Shown here one piece after another: positions 32,862-45,800 of a stretch of DNA of 64,000 nucleotides. How positions within the stretch are numbered: position 1 is the stretch's first letter; the number at the start of each line of letters is the position of its first letter. The DNA is from Maratus speciosus (Eukaryota > Arthropoda > Arachnida > Araneae > Salticidae). The stretch is taken from the NCBI GenBank assembly GCA_963932465.1, contig OZ010787.1:14372926-14436925 (forward strand), written 5' to 3'. The notes under the pieces were generated by a model. It worked only from the letters and a program-made list of their open reading frames with translations, was not told where the DNA came from and did not search any database. Made by a program: the position numbers and the translations under genes.

Positions 32862-35093
32862 CAGAGAAGATGGAAAAAATCATACTGAGTCTCACAATTG
32901 TCCAATCTAGGTTCAATTTTCGACTTCGACTAAGTTTAATTTCGAGTATTAACATGCATAAGATAGAAGACTATTTTAGGATTGTCACATCCGACTAGTT
33001 TATAACTGTAAAAAGAAAGTAAAAAAAGAACTAAAGAAAGAATACTAAAGAAATTTGTCAAAAGATAGGAAACAAAGTTTGTTGGAAATAAGAGTCCCGC
33101 ATGAGTCAGATTATATGCAGTGCGAACACAAATATTTGATTAATGTTAGCTGAACCCGAACCTAAACTCCAACCCAACGCGAGATCGAAGTACAATAATT
33201 CAAAACGAACCTCACACCCAAAATGTTTAAATCATCGGAAAGGGTCCCGAACTTCAAGCATATTAACTCGAAATACCATACGTAATGATTGAAAATAATC
33301 TGCGATCACTTCTTCAATATCAATCTTATCTCATGTGAAGTTAACTAAATATTAATTTCACTAGCTTATGCTTATTTATAATAAAATATTGGGTGGTTTT
33401 AAAATGAGTACCTCTATTTTAAGCCATCTGTAATTTGAAAGAGTAATCGAAATGAAACCGAAACTGGTATCCTTACTATTTAAGAAGAGAGGGAAAGATT
33501 AAAACGAGAAATAAACTAATTAGAAAAAAGTCACGATAGAGAGCACTATTAATCTTGAAGTTGCAACCACTGTGTAATCATCATTACAACATCTAAATAT
33601 AAAATATTGTTTTCATCTTCATTTTTCTCCTAGCAATGTGGCCAATATTCCTCTGAATTCCCCAGATATTGCTTGCCTTTAAAATTCTACTTAACACTGC
33701 AGCTACTGTACCTGAATTTACACGTGCGAAAGGAATGCCTAAAGGAAATGATCCTTTCCTGTAATATGCGCTGTGAAAAATGGTGCCAAAATTCGAAGAG
33801 AATATTTTGTAAAATATAAAAAAGGGTGAGGGCAGTTCCTCTCCGTGTAGCAGAAGAATTCACAGTTGCAAATGTCTAATCATCGGTAACCCCTGAATCA
33901 GGATTAGTTGATAGAAACTTGGATATTCCATCTTCTACTACTCGAAAAATTCTTAAAACTATAATCCCATTTTATCCTTATAAAATTTGTTGTCATCAGC
34001 TGACGTAAACCACCGACCAAAATTTATGATAATGTTTTTCGCACGAATATCTGTGGATACCTTTCCATAAAGATTTTATAGGGCGATGCAGCCCATTTTT
34101 GGGTGAATGGAATAGTGGATACGAAAAATTATCGAATATGGCTTCAGAGTTTCCAAGTGTTATTTATAAATGACTCTCTAAGCTCCAAAATTCACAGTAT
34201 GGTGTGGGTTTATACCAAGTTTCATTCTCGGTCCTTATTTTAAAACATCTCTAACATCTTCGATTACTGCCGATCTTCGTTTATTGCAAACTTTCGTAAT
34301 TCCCCGATTGCTGCAAAAACAGTGTCTTTCTGACAAAAATTTTATTCGATTGACCTTCGGCCCACAATGCACAACAAAAACGTATTTGAAAAAGAAAAAG
34401 TATCAAGACTATAATTTCTCAAGATGTGGCTTCCAAAATCTTTTGATTGTGACGTTATGTGATTTATGGCTTTCGGGATAATTAAAGTCTAATGTTTGTA
34501 AAGGGCTCTAAACCTAACTGATTTACACGACAAAATATTAGAAAATGTACGGAAAATCACTGTTGATACTTTATTTTACACAGTTGAATACGCCGTGCAC
34601 AATAAGGACTGTGTAGTTTAGTGCAATTGAAAAAAATGTAGAGTATGAAATTGATCGTCAACACCAAGAGGCAACGTAAACGCATTTATTGTCACATTCT
34701 TCTAATAAATATGCTAACGAGACTAAAAGCAGTGACTTTGATGATTGCTTTCTAGATTGAGAAGATACATTTTCCTTATGCTTTCTTGAATATTTTATAC
34801 ATTTTTTACTCAGACATTACACCGAGAGAGTATACTTTAGCTGTCCTTAACAAAATAAATGAATAAGTAAATTAAATTTTGTCTGAAAACTAACTTTAAA
34901 AATCAACTGCAAACAAAATACAATATATTCAACGTATAGTCGTCAAGGAAAAATAAAGCCGTATATTTTAATCACTAAATTGTCACACAGAGATGCGAGA
35001 TATAACGCTCGACCTCGAATTGTGTCTACTTTCCAAATAGGTATATAACATTTTAAAAATGTTATTCATATTGTCTAGCTACATGCTGGGGAG
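32862..35093. other. AT-rich stretch without gene
   Basis: I see no gene. A weak CCCGAAC-type degenerate patch lies at 33140-33260. The 65-codon frame at 34284-34481 has no recognisable features. Otherwise this is unremarkable AT-rich DNA. Confidence 0.5.
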
Positions 35094-36029
35094 ATCCAGG
35101 TCCATTTACCGGAACCAACTTAACTACCCCAAACATACCTTGAATAATGGGGGAAATAATAATTGGGTAATGGGGGTAATTACCCAAGAGAGTAAGAGAG
35201 GTTAACTACTCCTCAATTACTGAACCTGAAATACCTGAATTACTATAGTGGGTATTTAAACATTACAATTTATAGATAAACATTTGTGATCGTTATTATA
35301 TAATACTGGTCCTGTCTATTCCTGATAATTAAACTAACCTTAATTATCTTAAATTGAGACGGGAGGAAACACATCTCCAAAACACCCCAAGCTGCGTTGT
35401 GTAATTTTAGTGAAGAAATAGCGTATAGACCGCGCAGTTATATCTACATAAAATCTATCTAAACTACACATAAATAGCATCATAAAACAGACTGTCATCT
35501 GAAATAAAACTTACATTAAAGTAAAACAGTGGACTGATGTTGTATTAAAAACATAGCCAAAAGTTAACAATAAACAAAAGGTTTATTTACAGTAATGTAC
35601 ATATTTACAAAATAGTAAAAGAAACAAAATAAAATTGTGTCATAAGACACCGGCGTTCCAAAGAACGAAAATGAATTAGTAATTACATTAAATTTACTTT
35701 TTAAAATACCATTACAATTAATACTTAATTGCTTGAGTACCATTAATTGTACCTCCCTAAAATAACATAAATTATTCACACAATGGAAAACAAAAAGATT
35801 AAAGAGGACAAACCTTCAGTAGAGAGGGATGACTTGTGGTTAAGGTCACACTTGAATCCTTGACACATTGAATGGCTTTTTTTTCACTCACGGTAAAGTT
35901 CACTAATTTAAAATACTTAACGACGAAGCAATGTCCGAGGACAGTTTATCCACAGGGCCATCCCTTAACGGGAAAACACGACCCAAATAATTCGACATCG
36001 TCATTCAGGAACTCAAACTGAACTCTATT

Positions 36030-36460
36030 TTTAAGACTGCATAGTTTTGGAGTTTCCATCGAACACTTCTGGTTTAAAGACTTGAACCGACATCTATGTT
36101 TTTAGTCTTCATGATATAGGAGCTTGCAACAATATATATATAAGACTTCCTGGTTTAGGAACTTGAATCGAAGTATTTTAAGTCATCATGGTTCTGCAAC
36201 TGACATCGATCTCGATTTTAAGTCATCATGGTTCTGCAACTTGAATCGCACTCATATTATTAAGTCTTCATGGTATAGAAATTTGAATCGATATCCATAT
36301 TATTTTAGTACTTCATAGCTTTACAACTGGCATCGATCTCCTTAAGACTTCATGGTTTAGGGCTTACATCCATATATTATTTTAAGTCATCATCCTATAG
36401 AAACTTGAATCGATCTCTATATTTTAAGTCATCATCATATAGAAACTTGAATCCATCTAA
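36030..36460 (+). repeat. Degenerate 45-bp tandem repeat within LTR-like repeat
   Basis: About nine to ten units contain AAGTCATCATGGTTCTG or AAGTCTTCATGGTATAG followed by a TTGAATCGA-type segment and a purine-pyrimidine ATATT tail. The same array is present in the right copy (about 49530-49940). Translations across it repeat WFRNLNR-like residues; this is repeat composition, not a gene. Confidence 0.8.
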
Positions 36461-37074
36461 TTGTAATTTCTTCCTTTAGTTACGACATCACCTCGTGATG
36501 ACAATGTGGAGGAAGGTCCTTCGCCCCCTCCGTCGAATGATCGGTCAGCCTTGCTGACCCCCATTTCTTCCTTCGACCTGCAAACCTCTGATTCGGTGTT
36601 GCACTTTTTCTGGGGTATACCATACTCCGCCCCTTGAGCGTCAGCGCTCTTGGTTTCTGGACCCCGAGTCTTCGCCTGTGTGGCCTGTTTTATTAGGTAT
36701 CATAAATAAAGTAGTATCCCGTCATAAATACGACTTGGCATTTTATGTCAAGCTATTGTCCGGCTTGTAGACTCCGTGACTCGCTGAAAAGATCCCCTCT
36801 ACAGATAGGACTCCTTGTGTGGTCCTACTCTTATTAAGACCTTATAGCATAAATACATATATGAGTATATTTATATTAAATAATAATAATAATAATCAAA
36901 ATACCTATATGTAATACACACTCTAAATATATATATGCATTTTATAAAATAATAATAATAATCAAAATATGTAAATAATAGTATTTTTTATGACAATAAA
37001 ATAAAATAATAACCTGCTGAAGTGGTATCAAGGTTATTTATGTAAGTTACATGATACACTTCCAGCACTACACA

Positions 37075-37611
37075 TTAAAAATTGTATTAACTTTGAATTT
37101 TCAAATGGTAACTTGGTAACATCCACTTTTGACCCATATTTGTGTTCCTTGGATCAAGGAAGACCGGAAAAATGTATAATCTTCACACAGTTAGAAAAGT
37201 TCAACGTCTGAGGAAATAAATGTTAAATCCGCTTGAATTTTTTTTATTTATAGCTTCCCAGAAAATCATCCGAATAATTTTTTTTAAATGAGGTAGAATA
37301 AATAGATCCAAATATATTTCAGGCCTTTTTTCGATTCAAAAATTTTTAATTATAAAAATTATTATATTAAAAAACGTATGAATATTTTAAAACGAACGAT
37401 ATAAATTGCATCAAACGAACCACAATTGTCAAAAACAGGGGTGTATACGTTCACAGCTCATTTCAACCATTAGTTTTCGAACTATGGATAAATATTAATT
37501 TTCGACTGTGGTTAAGAGAACCGTCTCTTGTTTTCGTTGCATCTATTAAAAATAAAACATTAAACCGTCATTAGGAAATTTTTATTGAATATTCTTTCTC
37601 ATAACGTGAGT

Positions 37612-37654
<43 letters not shown>

Positions 37655-38000
37655 AAGTTTCTATATAATTTTCTGGTAACTAACTGAATTTTTCGGGTAC
37701 TTCGCCTTGCAAGATCTTAGCTTTATTTTTCAAATTTTATTGATAAACCGCTAATACAGTTTCTTTCATAACTCTTTGACGATTTGAGAAATTTAAACTT
37801 ATGCTTTTTTTGCGGTCTGTCTTGATCCAAGGAACTTAAATATGCTGTCAAATGTGGGTGTTACCATTTGAAACGTCAAAGCTGGTACAACTTTTAATAT
37901 GCAAACGACGCCTATTTCAAAAATTTATTCACGTTCGGAAAATAGATTTAATTGCGTGTCAAACGGTACCTCTCGAATCTCTCTGTGACAATTTGGTAAT
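37075..38000. mobile_element. Inverted-repeat element at the edge of the 2.9-kb repeat
   Basis: Sequence at 37085-37170 (TTCAAATGGTAAC ... TTCCTTGGATCAAGG) is inverted at 37815-37900 (CCTTGATCC.. type: TTGATCCAAGGAAC ... GTTACCATTTGAAACG). A diverged homologue at 61425-62015 has its middle part in the opposite orientation but the same right end. This is what one expects of a transposon with long TIRs inserted either way round. In this copy the left TIR appears truncated. The outer end of the right TIR coincides with the end of the 2.9-kb direct repeat. Confidence 0.5.
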
Positions 38001-38220
38001 ATACCACTAAATGGAGATTCTGGACTGGTCATCACATTGTTCGTTATGTGTAAACACTATAGTTCTGGTTCTACAGTTCTGTATACTTGTAGACTGGTGA
38101 TGTATGTCACTGAATCACACACAATTTTTGTTTCCCCAAAAAAATTTTCTATCTATAGCCAATGAAACACATAGCAATAATAATTTAGAATAATTCATAA
38201 GTCCGAAATTATTTACTAAA

Positions 38221-38492
38221 TTAACCCTCCGACTGTCTTGGAAAAGGGCAAAATTGTAGTGTTGTTTTCCCTGCATTTTAATAAAATGGTAAAAAAAAAT
38301 TATTCTTTGAACATTTTATAAAAAACCTTAATAACGAATATGAATGCAATCCTTGGAAGTATTAATCATTGTTCAATGTATTAAAAATACATTAAATCAG
38401 TAGAATTATATTACTTTAAATATTGCTTGTATTGCAGTGAAACCTGGAGCTTAGTGAACGTATTAACACGGGCTTGTCAGTGAGGGGGTTAA
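38221..38492. mobile_element. piggyBac-like MITE with TTAA target
   Basis: The left end TTAACCCTCCGACTGTC and right end CTTGTCAGTGAGGGGGTTAA are imperfect inverted repeats bounded by TTAA. It is 272 bp and non-coding. It resembles the element at 245-458 in end design but not in interior sequence. Confidence 0.5.
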
Positions 38493-40413
38493 AACATGTT
38501 TCTGACTTATTTTTCAATTACAACATACAGTATGGCTTTTACATATGATTATCATTTAAAACACATTATATAATACTAACAATAACTTCAATATGATACC
38601 CTACTGTATATATATACACTTTAACAAATTCACATGAAATATACCTTATTTCGCAAGATTTATACATTCTTTTACATTATTTTATTTTCGAAAATATGAA
38701 TAATAATATTCATTTTCATAATACCTGTCACATTCTTTTCATGAAGTATTATCTATGATTAAAGAATTGCAGTACTAAAACCTAAAATAACTAGCTTACT
38801 AACTGCTTACAAAATCTGTAAGTGTACTATTCTATTTATTTAATTCTTTCTTTTCTTTTCTTTTTTTTCTAAAAGAAAGATTTATTATTTAACTCTTATT
38901 TTATTTATTCAATATATATTACAACACAAATGATAGATTTATTCATATCAACAACATAATACGTAACCTAACGTTTATTACATTATTCCAAAGATAACTT
39001 TCAATCTCTTCCATTAAAGAGTAAGCGCATAAAAACTCGTAATCGCTGTCATCTGTGAGTTATCTCAACTCTATCTATCTCCAAAGAAATCGCGGCGCAG
39101 TCTATTTTTCCTGCATATCTGAAAGGAAAGTAATAATGCGTTACTTAGCAACCGTTAAATCACCTTTGGCTGACCCCCTAAGAACTGGCTGGACAAGAAC
39201 TGCTTATCTACAACGCCACTAATCGATTTCACCCCCCCCCCCCCTGACAAAACGAGTCGAGGGACGAGACGCGGACACAAGGATTACACGATATTTTACG
39301 CGGGTATGTAAAACCATATTTTATACTTTAAAAATGACTATATTCAAATGCAATTTTATACTAGAATGAAATACTATTTATGATCTTTCTAATGCTGTAA
39401 AAATTATTTTAATATGCCCATTATAAATATTAAAAATCAGTAAAAAATCTCCAATTAAAAAAAAATGGTCGAGAAATCCCCTGATTTCAATCTGCGTTGA
39501 AACGAGGCGTGGGAAAACCTGTTCTACGAAGAATTCTCCCGCTAAATTAACAGCTACCGTACTCTCCGACGACCTGAAATTGTGTTTCTCCATATCAGTG
39601 AAATACCCACGTTATTTTATTTAAATATAAAGCCTGGTTAGCCCCAATTTTGCTATGCCCATGACTTATATACACGAAATAATAAATCTACACTACTGGT
39701 CTCTAACATAAAATACTGTCCCATAAAAATCCACCAATTTAACCTTAATTGAGAAAAACCTTCCTATAACGGAATCCTGTTTTCCCAGATTAACATGACA
39801 CATTCTACTTAATGTGTACCGTAGAATACTGTTGTACAGACCATTAGCCTTCCCTTTTAACGTACTTAACTAATTCTGCAACAGTTGATACCAATAAACT
39901 CAAAATCAAGCACTTTCCTGAAACGGAAATCCCACCGCTGATTTAAATGAGTAATTACGCTACCTGTGATATTCAAAATACTGCCTAGCCGGAAAAATTA
40001 GAAATTCAAATACCCTTATCTAATATCCGAACAGTAAATATCACCCAAAACCTTGTATTTATTTTTAAATACACTCGTGAAAACGGGACATAACGTTACA
40101 CTGTCTAAGACGGAAACACAATTCTCTACCTATGTCCTAACCTGACCAACTATAAATTGAAGTATTCTACTTCCGTAACTACCAATCCTCTTTACATAAT
40201 AAACTCCCTTTTAATAATTTATAATACGGATTTTAAAACTGTTAGCACCAAAAATAACCCGATTTTAAAATTTACTTTAGTAAACCAGTGAAAAAAAGTT
40301 TTATTTTAAAATTAAAATTATATCTAAACACTAACTTTTTACTTTTATTTCTTTCAAGTATTTAATTTCTTTATATTAACACACCTTCGCTTTTATTTTT
40401 ATTTTTTTTACAG
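38493..40413. other. AT-rich internal stretch between direct repeats
   Basis: I find no supportable gene. A GC-richer patch at about 39020-39310 contains a 13-C run and ends in GCGGGTATGTA, which could be a splice donor, but no reading frame around it has independent support. The 71-codon minus-strand frame at 39378-39593 is unrecognised. Confidence 0.4.
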
Positions 40414-40545
40414 GCAAATTAAAGTACTCCAACGCAGCCGACTGACTGTCCATCCGAGTTTTCCGGAAAGGGCCCCTCGACCCGCGAGTGTAGCACCCAA
40501 CACGGATGTTCAGCCTCAACCACCTTGGATTACCAAATTTACCAG
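40414..40545 (+). CDS. Candidate internal exon, unknown product
   Basis: A GC-richer island in very AT-rich DNA is preceded by a strong pyrimidine tract ending TTTACAG and followed by a GTAAAT donor after CCAG. The segment is 132 nt (a multiple of 3). One forward frame is open throughout and reads QIKVLQRSRLTVHPSFPER, then a proline-rich stretch ending PQPPWITKFT; the other two frames hit stops early. It lies on the strand opposite to the gypsy gag-pol and between the direct repeats. It could be a host exon, an exon of an element carried by the direct repeats, or chance. No family is recognised. Confidence 0.3.
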
Positions 40546-42845
40546 GTAAATATTATTACTACTCTACACCTTACTTTTTAATATTAAAATTACTTTATTG
40601 TTTTTAAAAGTGCTATTAATCCCGAAATTTATTTATTTTTTTAGTTCTTTTTTATTAGCGACTAAAAATTGCCAATTCTGGAAAAATTGGTGACTGGTAT
40701 ACACCTTTATTTATTTATTTTTATGCCTAATATAATTTTTTTAAACCAATTGTTAAATTATATTTTAATAATCTAACCCAAAATTTTAAGTTTAAATTTA
40801 AATTTTAAACTTTTGAATTTTTACAAGTGCTAACGATAATTTATAATTAAATTATTTAATTATACCATTGCATAAATGCATTTTATTTAAAATTAATTTA
40901 TTTAAAATTTTCCTGCTAAATTAATTTATTTAACTAATTTTTAATTTAAATTTAATTAGCAAGAATAAAACATTCATTAAAACCTAAAATGTTGTTTTAT
41001 ATTTTTAATTTTGCCTACCTGCAATTTACCAAAATTTTATTTATTCTGCATAGAATTTGCTCAAATAAATAAAAATACTCTCAAAAAAATTTTTTGCTGA
41101 ATTCGTTATCAGAATTCCGAACTTTATTTAAAACTAAAACGTTCATTCTAATATTTTAATTATCACTTTTTAACCTTCTCAAGAAATTTATTTTATTTCT
41201 TTTTTATTTATTTATTCTAAATTTTAATCCTAATTTAGAATATCTTCTTTTATTTATTTATTCAGTTTATATGTTAATAGCGAGCNNNNNNNNNNNNNNN
41301 NNNNNNNNNNNNNNNNNNNNNNNNNNNNNNNNNNNNNNNNNNNNNNNNNNNNNNNNNNNNNNNNNNNNNNNNNNNNNNNNNNNNNNNNNNNNNNNNNNNN
41401 NNNNNNNNNNNNNNNNNNNNNNNNNNNNNNNNNNNNNNNNNNNNNNNNNNNNNNNNNNNNNNNNNNNNNNNNNNNNNNNNNNNNNCCAGCAATATTTTAT
41501 ACTGATGAATGCTTACATATTTATTTATTTATTTGTAACTAAATGAACAAGCTGGTATTTATATTTTTCATATAAACCTACCATTTACAAATTTTGATTT
41601 ATTTTTTATTTGATATATATTATTTTTATATACAATTTATCTATACCCTTCTCACAATTTTGTTCTAAAAAGAATGTTTTTACGATGACCAAAACATTTT
41701 AATTTTGACCAAAATACGTCATTATTTTTAGAAAAAAAAATCTAATTTATTTTTCGTGAATCATTTTGCATTTTATATAATCCTATAAATACCGTACTAT
41801 ATTTTTTATGCGAAAGCATACCGTACGCCAATTTTTTTTGAAAAAAAAAACAAACAATTTATTTATTTAATTTGTCATATTCTGACACCTACAAGATAGT
41901 TTATTTATTTTGCACCATCTATAAACCTACTTACTTACGAATTTTCGAATTTTCGAATTTTTTTGTTATATATTTTGTTTGCATTTTGAAATCTGCAATT
42001 TTTTTTAAATTTTTTTTTGTATATTTACCACTAACTATCACCTAGTAAAATAAACGTTTACATCTCCCACTGACATTCCGTAGTTTAACAACCTCAAAGA
42101 AATTTTTTTTTACCTACACTGAAAAAACTGAGGATACCGCTTTTTAACCCTTACGCGTTTGCAGAAATATCGGTATATACCACCATGTGAATGAAAACAC
42201 ACACGTACCTAACCTAAAGACTACTCGAATGCCACTACACACTACACCTCACTAACAAAACTTTATCCCAAAGTTATGCTTTTATTTAGTATTTTTTTTT
42301 TCAACTCCTACAAAAGCTGCTTTTTGCTTTGGAGCCTATAAAATCCTATATTTTAAACTATTTATGCTTAAGTACTTTGCAAATAGTAAAAGGATTAACC
42401 ATACTTTATTTGAAATCCAAATTTTCAAAATTTAACCCTTGAGCGTCCACCAAAACATGTCACTACCTGACACTTTCCCAACTAAACGAAATTCTATCGT
42501 TTTTCTACAGTACAAACGCATGATATATCTACTAATCTCAGAGATATATAATAAAACATGTCTTTAACGACATAAAATCCAATTTATACCATTAATTACC
42601 CTGATATAATTGAACTTAAACCCAAATACACTGAAAATACACTACACTAAAATAAAAAACAAATGTACACAAAAATACACTAAATAGAAAAAAAAAATAT
42701 ATATACAAATTTAGAGAAAATATTATCTAATAAGATTGGATTTTATAATTTTTGCTATTTTTTTATTTTTTGAAAGTACGACAATCCCTTAGATAAATTT
42801 CCCAAAATACCTATGTACAACCTATACTTAAATTGAATACCCTAT
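40546..42845. other. AT-rich stretch with 200-N gap and TTAACCC half-sites
   Basis: I see no gene. Positions 41286-41485 are exactly 200 N, a scaffold gap of unknown true size. Two piggyBac-like left ends, TTAACCCTTACGCG (42144) and TTAACCCTTGAGCG (42432), have no visible partner; the first has the palindrome GGTATATACC at 42172-42181. 'aatacac' motifs are frequent at 42620-42700. Confidence 0.5.
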
Positions 42846-45800
42846 TTATTCGTCAACCTCTTGCTCTGAGTCTGACTCGCTAGATGCATCGTTGAATTTT
42901 CGAGCATTCTTTGTCGTTGTTTTTGGTGAGAATAAAAATTTGATATGTCTTCTTACCGTTGAGCCATTCGATTTTCCCTTAAGACGTAAAACATAATTAT
43001 TATGTCTAGCACTTTTCACTACCTCGAAAGGTCCCTCAAAATGAGGATGTAGGGCCCTGGGTTTACCTATTACTTTCATATAAACTTCCTGGCTCACATC
43101 TAAAGTCTTAACTTCTTGGAGATCGCTTTCCTTACTATACTCGGCCATTATTTTCTGTTGGTTTGCAATGGCTTGTCGGTGGACCTCTTTCATGTGCTCT
43201 ATCCTATTTTTGACAAACGTCTGGGTGTACGTTAAATCCGGGGAATTAAGGATCGTAAATTGATTTTTGATTTCTCGACCAAAAAATAATTTTGATGGAG
43301 AATAGCCAAGAGCTCTGTGCACGGTGGTGTTGAAGTTTAATTTGAAATAGTCTAGTCTCGTATCCCATTCAAGGGTGGAGTTGGACATTGCAATTAATGA
43401 TGCCTTGAGTAGCTTGTGGTTGACCTCTGCCAAACCATTTCCGGTCGGCTTGTACACGGAAGTAAAACGAAGATCTATGTTTAGAGCCTTCGTGTACTCT
43501 TTAAAGACCGCACTCCGGAAGTACTGGGCATTGTCTGCAATAATTGTGGAGCACAAACCATATGCACCGAAGTATTTATTTAGTACATTCAAAATAGTTT
43601 GAGATTCCACATTTCTGAGGGGAACTGCTTCTAAGAATCGGGATCCCGCATCGACAATAGTTAGGATAAAACAGTTTTTTCTGAATGTTAAGGGCAGTTT
43701 TCCCATTATGTCAATATGCAGGGTCGCCCCAATTTGAAGATCCCTTTCCATCTTTTCCAGAGGAACTTTAATTGTCTGATGTTGTTTACTGCAGTTACAT
43801 CTGACACAAATTGCGCAGTAGTTCTTCACATCCTGATACATTCCATACCAGAATAACCTTGTCTTAATGGTTTCGTATGTCTTTCTGAAACCAAAATGAG
43901 GGCCATGTGCTTCTGCCATGACTGTCATTTTCAGTTCCTCCGGTACAACAATGAGCTCCGGATTTTTCGAATTTTGTTTTAATACTAATGTCTTATTTTC
44001 ATTCAAAGCATATTTTCTTGTTAATCTATTATTTTTATTAGTTTCAATTTTCTTTATGATGGCCATTAATTTTTGTTCAGCGTACTGTTTCGCTCTTATA
44101 TTGTTTTCACTTAATTGGCTATTGACTTTGAATAAGTTATTTTGCAGTTCGTTATCCGTGGTAATGTTTTGTACTAAATTCCTTGACAAAAAGTCTGAAG
44201 GGTTAATTTTTCCTTCGATGTAATCTATTGAATTGTCAAAATCACTTAAGTTCAGGATCCTTCTCGTAACGATGTCAGCCTGATTTTCCACCTTTAAAGG
44301 ATAAGTTAAGGACTTGCTGTCTGTCAAAATTGTGAACTTACGGCCTAATAACAGGTGTTTAAAGTGCATGACAGAATCATGAATCGCCAATAATTCGAAT
44401 TTCATGCTGGGATAAACCATTTCCGTTTGTTTAAGTTTGCGTCCATAAAATTCAATGGGAACAAGGAACCCGTTCTCCTCTTGGGCCAAAACACCTGATA
44501 TGGCTACCTTCGATCCATCTGTAATAAGAAAAAATTCCTTGTCGAATTTTGGAGGTTTCAGAGTTGGATTACTAATGATGGCTTCCTGTATATTGAGAAA
44601 GGATCTTTCGGTTTCATCCGTCCATTTGAATTTTACCTTTTCTTTTGTAAGTTCAACCAGAGGGTTGACGATCTCTGCGTAATTTTGTATGAGCGAGCGA
44701 AAATAATTAGCAAGTCCAAGTAACGACTTAACTCCTCTCTTGTTCTTTGGGCGCGCCAAACGTTGGACCTTTCCAACATTTTTCTCAGAGGGAGCGTATC
44801 CGTCCTTGTTCACTTTAAAATCTAAAAATTCGATTTCCGGCTTGCAAATTTGAACTTTAGACGGTTCGACTGTGAGATTATGGTCTATTAGTGTTTGTAA
44901 GACCTCTTGTAATAAATGAAGCATTTCTTGAGGGGAGTCAATTGCCAGAATTACATCATCGATAAAGTACCCCACCTTATCCTTTGGGAAGTGTCCTAGC
45001 ACCTTATCCATTAATTCTGCGAATTTTGTGGGGCTGATTTTTAACCCGAAATTAAGGCGGCACGGGGAATATTTTCCGAACTCGGTCACAAACGCTAATT
45101 TATGACAGTCCTCAGGCCGTAAATTTATTTGAAAGAACGCGGAGTGGAGGTCCAGGACTGAATAGCATTTTTTCCCACTGATAGCTTGTAGGATATCCTT
45201 TACGTCTGGCACTGGATACCTGAAACCTTCTAAAATCTCATTAACAGTTCTGTAATCTACCGCTAGGCGATAACGGACTTTGTCTTTCTCTGTACTTTTC
45301 TTTTTTACAAATAATACTGGAAATGCATAATCGGAGTCCGACTTTTGTATTATCTTCGCTTCCAAAAGTTTACGAATTTCCCCTTTTGCATATTCTTTAA
45401 CCGCTTGCGGTGTTTTGTATGGTTTATGCTGAATCGGGAAATCGTGGCTTAAATTTACTTTCGGAGTCACTAACGAAGTCTGACCTAACGATTTATAGGA
45501 TTTAGAGAATGCGTACGCATGACTCAGTAATAGGTGTTCCATTTTCTTTTTAAAATCTTCTGTCAGATGCTCCAAATTAAAGTCTCCTATTTCTAGCTCC
45601 GCCTGTCTTAAGGCCCAAACTTCACTTAAATTTAAGCTGTTTATGGGGTATATCTTACCCTCCTCTATATCGTCCTGAGCTAAATTAGTTTTACTAGTAA
45701 AGTCCTGAATTATGACTGCCACATGTGAGTTTCGTTTCAATATACGTTTTTTCTCCGAGTTGTTTGTCATAATCAAGTTAATCCTATGGTTGTCTGCCAC

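Larger units (their letters stand above)
35094..38000. repeat. 2.9-kb direct repeat, left copy (LTR-like)
   Basis: It is nearly identical to 48560-51468, with scattered substitutions and different lengths of a TA microsatellite (37618-37651 here). It starts TGCTGGGGAGATCCAGG and similarity stops after CAATTTGGTAAT. If bounded at GTGACA (37990) it has TG...CA ends. It includes degenerate 45-bp tandem repeats (about 36030-36460, core AAGTCATCATGGTTCTG...TTGAATCG), a GC-rich segment with a GGTCAGCCTTGCTGACC hairpin, and an inverted-repeat element (about 37075-38000). The two copies flank a gypsy gag-pol, so LTR is the natural reading. However, a clear primer site, polypurine tract and target duplication are lacking in the gag-pol orientation. 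Confidence 0.7.

Noticed and set aside
35564..36318. Small open frames repeated in both 2.9-kb repeats
   Set aside because: They are duplicated only because the whole repeat is duplicated; the WFRNLNR pattern comes from the 45-bp tandem array.
39020..39310. Possible first exon ending in GCGGGTATGTA
   Set aside because: The ATG frame stops after 28 codons before the 13-C run, and no acceptor or homologous protein supports another frame.
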